NCBI GenBank assembly: GCA_017506865.1
Contig: JAFCMP010000057.1
Location: 744,001-808,000, forward strand
DNA from: Tribonema minus
Taxonomy: Eukaryota; Sar; Xanthophyceae; Tribonematales; Tribonemataceae
Direction: 5' to 3'
Length of the DNA: 64,000 nucleotides
In this document: positions 12,421 through 24,700 of the stretch, one piece after another
Layout of the letters: every line of letters begins with the position of its first letter
Position numbering within the stretch: the stretch's first letter is position 1
Made by a program: the position numbers and the translations under genes
The notes under the pieces: model-generated
The model's database searches: none
The model's input: the letters and a program-made list of their open reading frames with translations, nothing else
What the model was told of the DNA's origin: nothing

Positions 12421-14514
12421 TTGATGCGCATGGGTGCCGGTGGCGGAGGCCTGGACAGCCTCTTGCTGCTGCCTTTGCTGCTATTGTACTACGTACTCTC
12501 ATGGGTTTTCTTTCAGGAGGCTCTCTTTCCTCACAGGGCCATCAACGCACCCTGCCAGGGCTTCGGCTCGCCTTCCAGCGCGCTGTCTCTGCTGGCAGCA
12601 GGGCGAATTTTCTGCGCCACCTTGGCCCTGTCTCTGGCCACATTTTCTCTGCTTTTATTCGAGGTGATCAGTGCCTTTGGTGCTGAGACACGGGCGGGGT
12701 GGTGGCGCCTGTGCTTGTGCGCCATGTTGCTCAATTTGCATCTCGTCACACCAGGATTCACCTTGGCCGCAATCATGCGAGAGGCGGGAATATCTCGCAG
12801 CAACTCGACAGCTGGCGCCGTTGCAGTTCTGGCGATCTTTTGGCTGGCCATGTATGTGATATCGCCAGGTGGCCACCATCCTTTTCTGTCGCTGGAGGCC
12901 GGAGTCACACGGGTCAGCGTGGTGGGCGTCGCTTGCTTGGCGGTATTGAGCGGTTTCGGAGCTGTGAACTTCCCGTTTCAGCGACTGCACGCCCTGTACG
13001 GCGTGCAAACAACAAAGGCGACGCTGCACGCACATCAGGAGCGGCTGCGACAGACACTGAGGCTGATAGCTGCGAGGAGGCATGCAATGCTGGCGGGTGG
13101 CGAGAGCAGCGGAGGCGGCAGAGCAGGTAAGCTTGAAGCCTAAACAAGTGCAACAGCTCTATGCCTACCTTTATGGCCAGATGCCTTCATATATTGTTTG
13201 AGTAAGTGGGCCAAAGTCACAGCTGGGCGTCCCTGTTCAGCTCACACAGGGGCTGCCGCCACCGGCTGCAGTAGCGGCCAAGGCGACAGTTCAGGCAGCA
13301 GTGCTTGAGCTGCTATCCCGCAACACTCAATCCCTTGAGCTGTGTGTCACCGAACAACGACCGAACGCTCCCCGCACCGCGCCGCCACCCGCGCGCGCGC
13401 GCAGCAGCGGCGGCGCAGCTGGCGGCGCTGGAACAGCTGAGCGCGGCGCAGTTCCGCGAGCTCGTGGACGCGGAGGCGGCGGCGTGCGAGCACGAGCGCA
13501 TGCGCGGCACCCTCGTCGGCAAGGCGTACGCGGCGCTCGCCGTCGCCGCCGCCGCGCTGTGCCTCTGGAAGATCGCCGGCAGCGCGCGTAGCCTCGCCTT
13601 CGGGCGCGGCGCCGCGGCGGAGGAGGACCCGGTGACGCGCGCGCTCGCGTTCGGCGAGCGGCACATGGCGGCGGCGGGGGGGGTGGAGGGGGCGGGGGGG
13701 GGGGGGGGCGTGGATGTCGCTGGTATCCGCGGCGCTGGTGGGGGCGCTGGTGATCATGCAGACGCGGGGCTTCCTCATGACGCTCATGAGCGTGTCGCAG
13801 GCGTTCACGGCGGGCGGCGTGCAGGTGAGCGCTGCTACCGCGGCGCCGGGTGTCGCTGAGTACGGGCATACATAGGGTCGGCGGTGTACTCTGGCGCTCT
13901 CACTGAGACGTGTGTGCATTGCCTCAATTAGCAGGGTACAAGCGTACCGGCAATTGGCTGGGGGGTGATCAGGGCGAGCGGCTATGGCAGTGCAGATGGG
14001 CGACACGTCAGCACCGTACAGTAGAAGTATTTGCATCGCAGCGCCACCTCATCGACAAGTCCAGGGAGTGATCACGTTGCCTCGCTTTTTTCAGCCCAAC
14101 CCTTTTGAAAGGCAGACAGTAGTGCTCAGCATACCATGCATACGCCAAGCATGATCATGGCAGCGCGTCACAGTTGATCCCTGCCTTGTTGCCCACGTAC
14201 TGCGGCCTCGTGTTCCGTCCAATCATGACAACACTCATCGTCAGCACAGGCGCTGGCACACCTTGCTCACTGCTTCCATGGCCGTGCTGCAGCTACCGAC
14301 ATGTGTGTACGTGCCGATTCTCGCCAAGGCCAATGGCACATGCTTGGGTTGTGCCCAACATCCCCCCCCCGTTCCCCCCCTTTGTTGCTATCAGTGCTCA
14401 GCTTCTGTCAGCTTCACCAACACTTTCCGTGGCTGCGCCACAGGCACCCGCTCCTATAATCGCCGTGCCAGCCTTCACCCTCGTGCGAAGGCTATCTGTG
14501 CGAACTTCACATGC

Positions 14515-14549
<35 letters not shown>

Positions 14550-14956
14550 CACAAACCAGCCATCATCATCATCACCTCTCCTGCTCACATCATGCCCCCC
14601 CCCCCCCTCCCCCTTTCAGCCACGCCACCTCTTCTGCTCACTTCAGCGCTCACCAAACGCCGCGCACACCCGCTGTCGCTCGCGTGCAGCCCCCGGCGCC
14701 CGTCTGGGCGCTCGTCCTGGCGCAAGCCGTCGGCACGTGCTTCACCTCCAGCGTCCTGCTGCTGCGCGTTAACGTGCCGTACCAGTACCGCGTGGCCATC
14801 ACGGCGGCGCTGGAGGGTCACGCCACCGCCGATAGCGGCGGCGGCGGCGCGCTGCACTTTGCCTTCTACCACCACTGGTTCGATGCCGTGTTTGTGGTGG
14901 CGGGCGTGGGGACCGCGCTCGCGCTGCTGGCGCTGAAGCGCGGTCACAGCGACTGA
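12421..14956 (+). CDS. GPR89: GPR89/Golgi pH regulator (GPHR) homologue
   Basis: A multi-pass membrane protein of the GPHR family, whose members act in the Golgi/ER as anion-conducting regulators of luminal pH (plant members: GTG proteins). Exons: 12421 to about 13126, 13405-13824 and 14690-14956; phases 1 and 0 match, total about 460 aa, the usual family length. Family landmarks: the hydrophobic N-terminal half with VGVACLAVLSGFGAVNFPF, a soluble loop with a helix around ELVDAEAAACEHERMRG, LCLWKIAG followed by DPVTRALAF, a segment with QTRGFLMTL, and the C-terminal SSVLLLRVNVP...FYHHWFDAVFVV. The second exon changes frame across a 14-G run at 13694-13707; one G fewer restores the family reading, so this is probably a homopolymer assembly error. 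The start could also be the second ATG at 12424 or 12430. Confidence 0.93.
13694..13707. repeat. G14 homopolymer causing an apparent frameshift
   Basis: The run sits inside exon 2 of the GPR89 homologue. The frame before it ends in DPVTRALAF; the family reading resumes after it (WMSLVSAALVGALV) only if the run is one base shorter or two longer. Confidence 0.85.
14518..14546. repeat. C29 homopolymer in the last GPR89 intron
   Basis: An uninterrupted run of 29 C about 145 bp upstream of the acceptor of the last exon, followed by further C-rich tracts; it probably serves as polypyrimidine-like sequence. Confidence 0.9.
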
Positions 14957-15787
14957 GCACTGCTTGTTTTGAACATCAACAGTGACACCCTGCCAGCACA
15001 GAGGGTGAACGGCTCCACATGCTTGCGGGTCAGGAGAGAGTGCATCTGCAAGCGCACCAGCACGCAGCACCATGCATGGCATGTTGAGACTTGAAGATCG
15101 TCTCGTTGCCCCATTCCGCAGGGGCACCGTGTCGATGTACGCGGCAGCACCAGCAGCGCCGCATCATGCATCAACTTCAACACGCGCAGGCATGTCCGCC
15201 TACAGACTACGCAGCGATGCAGGCTGCATGTAAGGCACAGGACTCAACCACCTCCATACACAGAGCCGGGCACAAGAAAACGGGATCTGTGAGCCAGTGC
15301 ACCGAGAGTACAGAATCTGGTATTGCAGCAGCGCAATCAGCACTGCGGTGAAGTCGCCGCCAACGAGCGCTGAGCACTGCCACCAGCGCCCTCCGGGAGT
15401 TACAGCTTGTGCAGCGCTGGCGCTGCGCAGTGACAGCATGCTGCGAGAAGGGTGCTCGGCAAGTCAGCTGTCTACGTCCGCACGTGTACACTTGCAGGCC
15501 TGCGCATTGACAGCCTAGCACTGCGGCTGCCCGAGCAAGCCGGCAAGAAATACTCAAATTTAGCGCCCAACTCCACGACATTGTCGCCGCATGAAGTGAT
15601 TGGAGTGTTGATCAACAAGTGTGGCAGCACACGATGGGACCAAGCAGGCATGAACTGAATGCAAAACTGCATATTGCCACCGCACGTGTGCGTGTGTATA
15701 TTATTTGTTTGTGCGCTTCCCATCTGTTGCTCTGAATCACATGGCTCAAGATCCAAAGATGGGGCGGCAGCAGCGGCGCCATAGCCG
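14957..15787. other. Intergenic spacer between convergent genes
   Basis: About 830 bp between the stop codons of the GPR89 (plus) and ABCF3-type (minus) genes. No further gene could be supported; it presumably contains both 3' UTRs. Confidence 0.6.
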
Positions 15788-18700
15788 CTATTTCTTGGTG
15801 GCCATAATGTCCGCTTTGTAGTCCATGAACGTGCCCTTGAACTTGTTGCACTTCCCCTTGCCCACCACCCACAGCTCCGTGCACACCTGCAGACAAAAGC
15901 GTCGCGCATGAATAATTCATTTAAACTTCAACTACTTGAAGTAATGTCAATGGCCGCGCTTCTCACAAATATCGTGTGCCCATTGAGCCTCGGTATATCG
16001 AGCTTGTCCAGTTGATAAGCTTGAAAATGCGCAAGAAATGCACATGCGGCGCACGGGTCTCATGCACTACACCAACTTTATACTTGAAGACTTGTTGAAG
16101 TACACACAGAACCTCAGGCAAAAAAGGCTGCTCGGACTCTTCGACCTCAGCGTCGCAGCACCACAAGTTCAAGAATCCCTTGATAGCCTACACAGTTGCC
16201 TAGGTATGTAAGCATTCAAGCTGCGCACCACAAGTTCAAGAATTTCTTAATAGCCTACACAGTAGCCTAGGTATGTAAGCATTCAAGCTGCGCACCAGCG
16301 CTCCGATACAACATTATGGCCAAATGCAAGCTAGAAAGCACGTCCGACTACTATAAACAGCTTTCAGAGGGTTCGAGCTTAGGGCTTACGGCAATAAAGC
16401 AACTAGAAGTAGTCGTCTTAACCAACAAACTCAATCAATGCAGTGCCGTGCTGACAAAAAGAGCAATGCTGCGCACCTGTGAAATGAAGTGCTGGTCGTG
16501 ACTGACACATATGACGGCACCCTTGAACTCCCTGAGCGCTTGTATCAAAGCGTTGATCGTCTCCATGTCCAGGTGGTTGGTCTGCGCAAACAACAACCAA
16601 GATGCAGAGACAGGTGCGGTTTGAGTTGCGCGCGGCCACGGCCATTTGATGGGTATGTACACATGCGCACCAATGTTCACCTGTTGATTGTGAGTGAGCA
16701 ACTGATTGTGAGCGTGTAGCGGGGGCAAGAATCAACCATCATGGCTCTGAAAGCGCGTTGTCAGTGTTATGCAACTGGATGTGGGTAATGGTATGATGGG
16801 TGGAAGTTCCTTAACTTGAAGTACTGTCGTCACGCATGTTACCCTAAAGCGTGCAAACACGTGGATCGATGCATGCGTTGGTGCAATCGCAAACAAGCCG
16901 AACCGATCGATGATTGGAGTTTATGTGCTTGTGCAGAAGTTGCAGCAGGTCATCCATCGAGCTTCACTGCAACACTGCTCGAATGGCCATGGGCAACTCC
17001 GAAACGTACGTTTCTACATGTAAAATGCTTGTAAACATGGGCAACTCCGAAACGTACGTTTCTACATGTAAAATGCTTGTAAACATGACAATCAAGCAAG
17101 GGTTTCCTTTCTCCAGTGTTGTTGCCAGAACTGTCACTCAGAGTGAAGGGGTGACTGGCAAACATTTTCTAATTTCCAATCTTCAAATCTCACCGGCTCA
17201 TCCATGATGATGACATGGGGGTTGGAGTAGGCCAGTGCCGCAAATGCGACGCGCGATTTCTGCCCCCCACTGAGGAACTTGAGGGGGCGCGTGGCAATGT
17301 TCCCCGTGATGCGGAACTTTCCCAGGAACGATCGCATGTCCTGCTCCGGCACCTTGGGCCACATGCGCAGCATGTTGTCCACCGCATTTAATCTGCGGAG
17401 GAGAAGGCGCAATCAATCGCTGGTGTTGAAGCGCAGTGCTCAAATTTCAAAAAGACAAAACCACGGCGATTGTTCCAAGACCAGCACAGCTCGCGCAGCA
17501 CACACGGCGTGAGACAGACTGCTTGCAAACTGCAGTGGATGGCAACAGTTGCTTCAGACTTGGCGCGCGGCTGTACTGCCAAGCTCATCACGACATTCTC
17601 CGAGATTTTTCAGAACTTGTGAGCGTGTATGATCATCATCACACCTGATGGACTGTGAACCACGTGCTGCATTCTGCGCGCTGCACACTGCTTGAAAAGA
17701 AATGCAGTAACCAACTTGCGCACCTGTAGTCAAACTGCTCGGCGTGGTGCTGCGTGAACGCGGCGATCTTGAGCTGCGGATTCCGGTGCACGTAGCCCGA
17801 CACTGGCTTGAGCTTGTCCATCATGACGTTGAGCAGCGTGGACTTGCCAGCACCATTGGGGCCCACAATGGCTGCATGTACAGCAGATAGGACAAGTAAG
17901 GCGACGGAGCCGCCAAACACACAGGGCCGCAGTCAGTACACAGCTTGATGGCGTAGAATCGCAAAGGCGCTTTGCGCAAACTTGAACGTGGCGCGATGGC
18001 TGCATGCAGGTAGGGCCAGTAGGGCAGCGAAGTGACCCAAGAAACGACACAGCTGTCAGCAAAACAGCATGGGATATTGCAGCCCGCTCTGCACAAAGAT
18101 TTGCGGTCGTGCCGCAGGGCATCATGTGTGCGCACCTTGCGTGCTTGGTGTTGAATCCTACAATGACGGTTCGTACATGGTGTTGCAGTGCTGGTAAAAT
18201 CTCATGTTTCGTCGCTGTGTCTCTGTGATGAAGTAGCACTCAAATGACCAAACTGCTATTAATTTGGGTGACCCAAACCGCGACAACAAACTTCAAGAGA
18301 GTGACCCCCCCACACCTTCCGCTCTCCATGTTGACGTTGTTGAAGTGCACAATCCGAAGCAGCAGCCGTGCACGGTTTCAAACCTCAAGTGTGTGACGCC
18401 CCCTCACCTATTCTGCTCTCCATGTCACGCCGGAGTGCACGTTCTAGACCAGCAGGCCATGCACAGCATCAAATTCACGCGTGTGACGCCCCATCGAACT
18501 TCAAGCGTGTGACGCGCCCTCACCTATTCTGCTCTCCATGTCCACGCCGAAGTGCACATTCTGGAACAGCAGGCCGTGAACAGCGTCATAGCCGAAGCTC
18601 ACGCCCTCCACGCCAAGAACAGGACGCCCAATGGCGGTCGGCTCGGGCAGCGAGAACTCAAAGGGGATCTCGTTTTCGACCTCGTCTATTTCCTCCATCT

Positions 18701-21700
18701 TGTCGAGGGCCTTGATACGTGACTGCACCAGCGACGCGCGCTTGGCGTTGTAGCGGAACTTGTCGATGAACTCCTGCATGTGCTCGCGCTGCGCCTTGTT
18801 GGCCTGCGCGCCGGGGGAAGGGGGGGGGGGGGGGTCACATACCGTGAGCAGCGGTTGCGGTCTCACAGCGGCGCGCGCGCACCTCATGCGCCTTAGCCAC
18901 GGATGCGTATATGAGCAGGCAACGCGCACGTTCGATCTGATCTAGGCCAATGTGCTCGCAGCAGGGGCTCTCCAGACAGGTCTTCAAGCAATGGCGTGCA
19001 ATCTGCTTGGGAGGCTCGTTGGCCTGTCTGCGCAGCCAGCAGCCGGCACTCGCGACGCCACGTTCAATTACTCTGAAGAACAGCGCCAAGCGGTGGATGT
19101 GATCATTGAGTGGCGTGCAGTGCAGGCAGAGGCGGTCGTGAGTTGGGCGTGCGTAGAGGCATGGGGAGCATTGGTAATCCCTTGTACACGAACGAGTCAG
19201 AATGACACAGAGACACAAGGACGTTCAATTGATTGCTTGCTTCAGGTTTGGTAAACCCAAGACACCGGGGGTTCAGTTCCACATCTGCTGAGTGTTGCCA
19301 CACTGAGTGTTGACGCAAAAGAAATGCTGTCCGCGTTTCGAATTCCAGTTGAACTTTCACATTGACTGCTGTGTGCTATGAATCTGACTCAAATCATATT
19401 GCAACTCCCAGCACCTCTGACCTGTCTGATGCGTTTGCACCAATACCTCTAGTAGTATCTCAAATTCTTTCGGCTTAGGTTGTAGAAATGTGCATTCAGA
19501 CACATACTATGCAACTTCAAAGCTTCAAATCAACTTAGTGCATCATGTACCTCACCTTGGTCACAGGCTGCATCTGCAGGCCTTCCGACACTAGTGATAC
19601 TGGACAGTAATTCTGCTGCTTAGACAACAATGACTGATACGTCTATTTCATTGATCCATACCATACATTCATTTGAGAGCCATCTGTTGTGTGTCAGCGC
19701 TCGGCGCTCACCTCGTACGCTCTGCGCTGGTTCTTCAACTGCTCGCTGCGGACGACCTCAAACGTGTTGTAGTTGCCCTGGGAAACGAAAGCAGATACCA
19801 GGGGTTAGAAAATGGCAGCACGCGCTTTGCGTAGGCATGAGCGTCAAAGGCGCAGGCCGTTAATGATGCCGAGGAATTACATGAGAAGGGTGATGCACAG
19901 CAGGTACTTCTTGAAGTAGCACACATCTCTCCTAGCAATTGAGGAGCACTTTGCTACGATGTGAGAACTCCGCACGGACGCTCACGAATGCCATCAATGA
20001 TGACCATGTGCCCCAACAAATCTCCAATTCCTCATTTGCCGCCCTTCTGTCCCGAAGCACCGCAAGGCCCAATAGCACCACCTTGCAGCAGCGGGGTTTC
20101 ACAATGTTAAGGTGTATGGTATCCGTATAAGACTTACTGGGGATCGCGCGGTTGTAAACTTCAACTCTTCATTCCTACGCTCTTCTCTACGTAGACGCGC
20201 CGCAAGGCCCGATAGCGCAACACTGACCTTGTGGTAGTTGAGCTTTGTGTCGTTGAGGTGTACAGCGTCTGTACGGACCTCATTGAGAAATGCGTGGTCA
20301 TGAACGTCAACTCTATTAACATTCTTAACTACCGTATTATCGACAATTAAGCCCATGGGGCGAGTTATTTGTTGAGGCGAAAAAAGGGGGGTGGGGTGCC
20401 CTTTATGTACGCCTGAAAAAAGGGTGGGGCACATTAATGTTGTGGCCTGATTGGCGTTGCCTACCACCTCCACTACCAGGCGTGGTATCGAGTGCCGTGT
20501 GTGAAGCGCGCGAATCGACAAAACTCTTGAAGTTCATTGAGACCCCCCGAAGTCGGTGCAGCAGTGGCATCAGCGAAAGGCACGACGGTGTGCGATGGCG
20601 TAGTGGCGTGCGGTAGGCCGTCTGAACATTGCGTGAAGTGCAGGAAGCCAAATGACGCAGTATGGTATGCATTTTCTGCACTGAAAGGCCACTTCAGCAT
20701 CACCAGCGAGCACCAGATATATATATACATTTATTATTGGGGATGTGGGTTCTGCTGCGGAGTGTGTTGTAGCGACGGAGATTGCACGTGCACGCTGGCT
20801 GAAAGAAAGGGGGGGGGCACAATATTGTGAGCTCAGAAAAAGGGTGGGGCAACTTTTTGTGAGAGCACGGAAACTCACAAAAAAACTCGCCCCATGGGCT
20901 TAATTATCGATAATACGGTAGACACACTTTAAGGCCCAACAGCGCCACTGACCTTGCAGTAGCTTGAGCTTCTTTTTGTTGAAGTGTATGGTGTCTGTAC
21001 AGACCTCATTGAGAACTGCGTGGTCGTGAACTGCAACTCTGTTTGTTACTTCTACTATATCCTTTATTCAGACGCACTTTAAGGCTGGACAGTATCACTG
21101 ACCTTGTAGTAGTTGAGCTTCTTTGTGTTGAGGTGTATGGTATCCGTACATTCCTCATTGAAGAACGTGCGGTCTTGAACTTCAACTCGATGTCAACATT
21201 CTCTTTGTAAACGCATTTCTTGAAAGGCCCAACAGCACAGCGCCACTGACCTTGTAGTAGTTGAGCTTCTTCTCGTTGAGGTGAATGGTATCCGTACAGA
21301 CCTCGTTGAGGAACGCGCGGTCGTGAGAGACCAGCAGCAGCGTCTTGGGGTACCCCTTGAGGTACTCCTGCAGCCAGATCACTGCCTCTAAGTCCAGGTG
21401 ATTGGTCGGCTCGTCCAACATGAGGACTGCGGCAGAGAAAGAGCATTCGTGTAAGTGCACCTTGAAATTATGTACCGGGTAGGATATTAAATTCAAGGAA
21501 AGGGCAAGATGGCGCCGGACTGTGGTATTACGCGACAGCTGAGTATTTGAGGGCAGAACGGCACCAGAGCTGAGGTCAGCAACAGTTGGGGGTGTCATGC
21601 TCCAAATGCAAACATCAAAACATTATAGTTGAGATGGCCAGCATGAGGTCTGCGGCAAAGGCACTGTGCGTGTGTGTATGCTGTCGTCACAAGGCGCCTT

Positions 21701-24700
21701 GGACGACACATGCGGACGACAAAGGCATTTGGCACAAAGACATAGTGGCCAGCCAGACTCAGTGGCTGCTGCCTGCCAAACTGCGTGCCGGAATGCGCTG
21801 GTATGCAGTAGAAGTGTATGCGCTATTCGCAGCTACCTACCGCCAAAGTGGCTTGTGCAACGGCATTGTACACAAGAGAAACCCACCCAAAGGCATTGTG
21901 CTTTGGTATGATACACAAGAGAAACCCACTGCAAGGCACAATGAAAATGGTACCTTGAGCTGGCACGAGGAGGGCGCCGGCACCTCATCAGCGCGTCCAG
22001 TGTCAACTAGGGGTAGGGTTAGGGTTAGCTCTGTTGCGTGAGTTCTCTTCTCAGATACAAAACAGCACTCAGAAGCGTTTCCTCAATACTTTGTGAGCCT
22101 AGAGTGCGCCGCGCCGGGCCTGATCGCCGCTGCCGCGGTCTCCACGCTGCCCTAGCCCTAACCCTAACCGCAACCCTACCCCTAACCTAACCGTAAGACA
22201 GCGCTACCTTCAAGCTGAACGAGAGAGCGGCGCCGGCGATGGCTACGCGCGTGCTAGCCACCCCAAGGCACTGCGACATCAAACCAAAAACAACATTTCA
22301 TTTGGAACCACCTCAGGCCCACAGTGCACAACGGCGTCGGTCTCGACCGCCGCAGCCACACAGCAATCCTCACGCGCCACCACAGCAACTGCCAACAACT
22401 AGAATCCATGCGTGCAACAGCGGCAGCAGCATGCGTACCTACAATGACTCTGGTCACAAACAAAGCGCACGTGCTGACGAGTGCGACGCAAGGCGGCACG
22501 CAGCGTCGCCGCCTACCTTCGGGCAGGATGAAGAGGGTGCCGGCGATAGCGACGCGCGCGCGCCAGCCTCCCGACAGCGCGCTGGTGGTGCAGGCACAGC
22601 AATCCTCACGGCTCACCGCAGCGACAGGGCAGAGACAGGCAGCGCCACCACCTACCTTCGGGCTGGATGAAGAGGGCGCCGGCGATGGCCACGCGCATGC
22701 GCCAGCCTCCCGACAGCGCGCTGGTGGTGCCGTGCATCTGCGCGTCGGTGAAGCCGAGGCCGTGCAGGATGGTGGCCGCGCGCGACTCCGCCGTGTGCGC
22801 GTCTATCTGGTTCATGCGGTCGTAGATCTGATGTGATCCGCGGGGCGGGGGAGGGGGCAAGAGGTGCGAGTGCTGAGCGTTGCCTCGTGGCGCTTATATG
22901 ATTGACGTAATGTGGAAGCTGAGGCGTGCTGCTTATCGGGAAGAGGACCACAGGCGCTTAAAGGAGTTTTGAATACAGTTGAAGTAAGGCTGAAGATGCG
23001 CGGCAGGTCTCTCTCCGAGGGTGGCACAACGCTCAGCAAAAACCCTTCTTTTCAAACGATGCACACGAGACCCAACGCCAACACCGTTCAAATGCCGCAA
23101 CAATTGGAGAAGAATCCACCAGCCAATGCCGAACAACAATAAACAAACAGTCGCGCCGGAGTGCCATGAGGAGCGTCACCTCTTGCGTTCTGACGGCGTC
23201 AAGCGCGGCCTGCGCGTCGTCGTCGGCAGAAGACGTGCCGTCCGCTCGCGCCGCCGCGCGCGCCGCGATGGCCTTGGACTCGTTGATCAACTGCAGGCGC
23301 TCGACGTCGCTGTCCAGGACCACCTCCAGCACGGAGCGTTCTGAGGGCTGCGTGATGCGGGAAGTGGAGGGGAGAGTCACCACTTAGGGTTAGGGTTGGG
23401 ATCAGGATTAGGCTCGGCGTCGCTGTCCAGGATGACTGCAAAGCACGGAGCGCTCTGAGGGCCGAGCGGTGAGGGAAGCGGAGGGGAGAGTCACCACTTA
23501 GGGTTAGGGTTAGACTCGACAATTCCAGGACGACCTCCAGTACGGACCGCTCCGAGGGCTGAGCCATGTGGGAAGTGGAGGGGAGAGTCACCACTTGGGG
23601 TTAGGGTCACGGGTCAGGCTCAAGATCGCTGGCAGCGACCACCTCCGAGCACTCTGAGGGCTGAGCGATGTGGGAAGCGGTGGGGAGAGTCACCACTTAG
23701 GGTTAGGGTCAGGCTCGACGTCGCTGTCCAGGGCCACCTCCAGTACGGCGCGTTTCTAGGGCTGAGCGATGTGGGGAGCGGAGAGGAGTGTCACCCCGGG
23801 TGCAGCGTACTTGAACTCTTTGCGCACCAGCCAGCAGGGGGTGATATGTGGAGCGGAGAGGAAGTCGCCGTGAGTTCCGGAAAGCGAACATCAAGCAAGA
23901 GGAGAGTCACTGCAGGTACAGCAAACTAAAAAAGTCTTTGCACCTGAGGAGGGCACGCCTGACCGCACCTTGAACCGCATGCATGCTTCATGGTCAGCGC
24001 AATATTGCTGCCGCCGCATCGTCAGTGCCGCCACTTGCAGTACTTGAAGTACTGGTGTGCATTATGTCAGTGCAACAGGGACAGACCAGGTGACCGAGGT
24101 GCGGCAGTGGTTGCACGACCCACTGACCAATTGATTCAGGGGCTACATGCAGTGCTGTCGCAAATCGGCGCATGCATGCGGGCTTCAGCGCTGCAGCAGG
24201 CACCCAATGGCAACTTCATTTCAAACATTCAACTAGCCTGAGGAATGACATGTTCTTCAGTTGATGCAACCAATAAGATGGGGCAAAGTCACCCAGCCAA
24301 TATCCGCGGTCATCAGCATACTTCAAGTACTGTATATACTTCACAAAGAAACTTCCATCGTACATGAGCGCTTTACTGGCGACGTTCACAAGGGCTAACG
24401 AGGGAAGTAAGGTTGCAAGCAGAGCAAGGCATCTGCTGACGCTGCTGCAGTCCTGCCGCCTTGGTTGTACAAATGTTTGTGCGGAGTGGAGGCCAAAAAT
24501 ATCACCAATGTACCTCAAAGTATACACGTTCAAGTGCTTGAAGTATGTGTAAGTCTCACCTTGATCTCTTGGCGCACGTGGAGGACGCGATGGTGTCTTG
24601 GGAATCCCTCAATGTCGTACGACGCCATGTGCCGGAGCAGCGTCGTTTTGCCTGCAATGCGCAGTTGAAGCAATGAGGTCAAGATGCGGCGTGGCACACG

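Noticed and set aside
23300-23805. CRISPR array
   Set aside because: Units are 95-113 bp, contain exon and intron sequence, and diverge throughout; there is no short conserved repeat with unique spacers, and the genome is eukaryotic.
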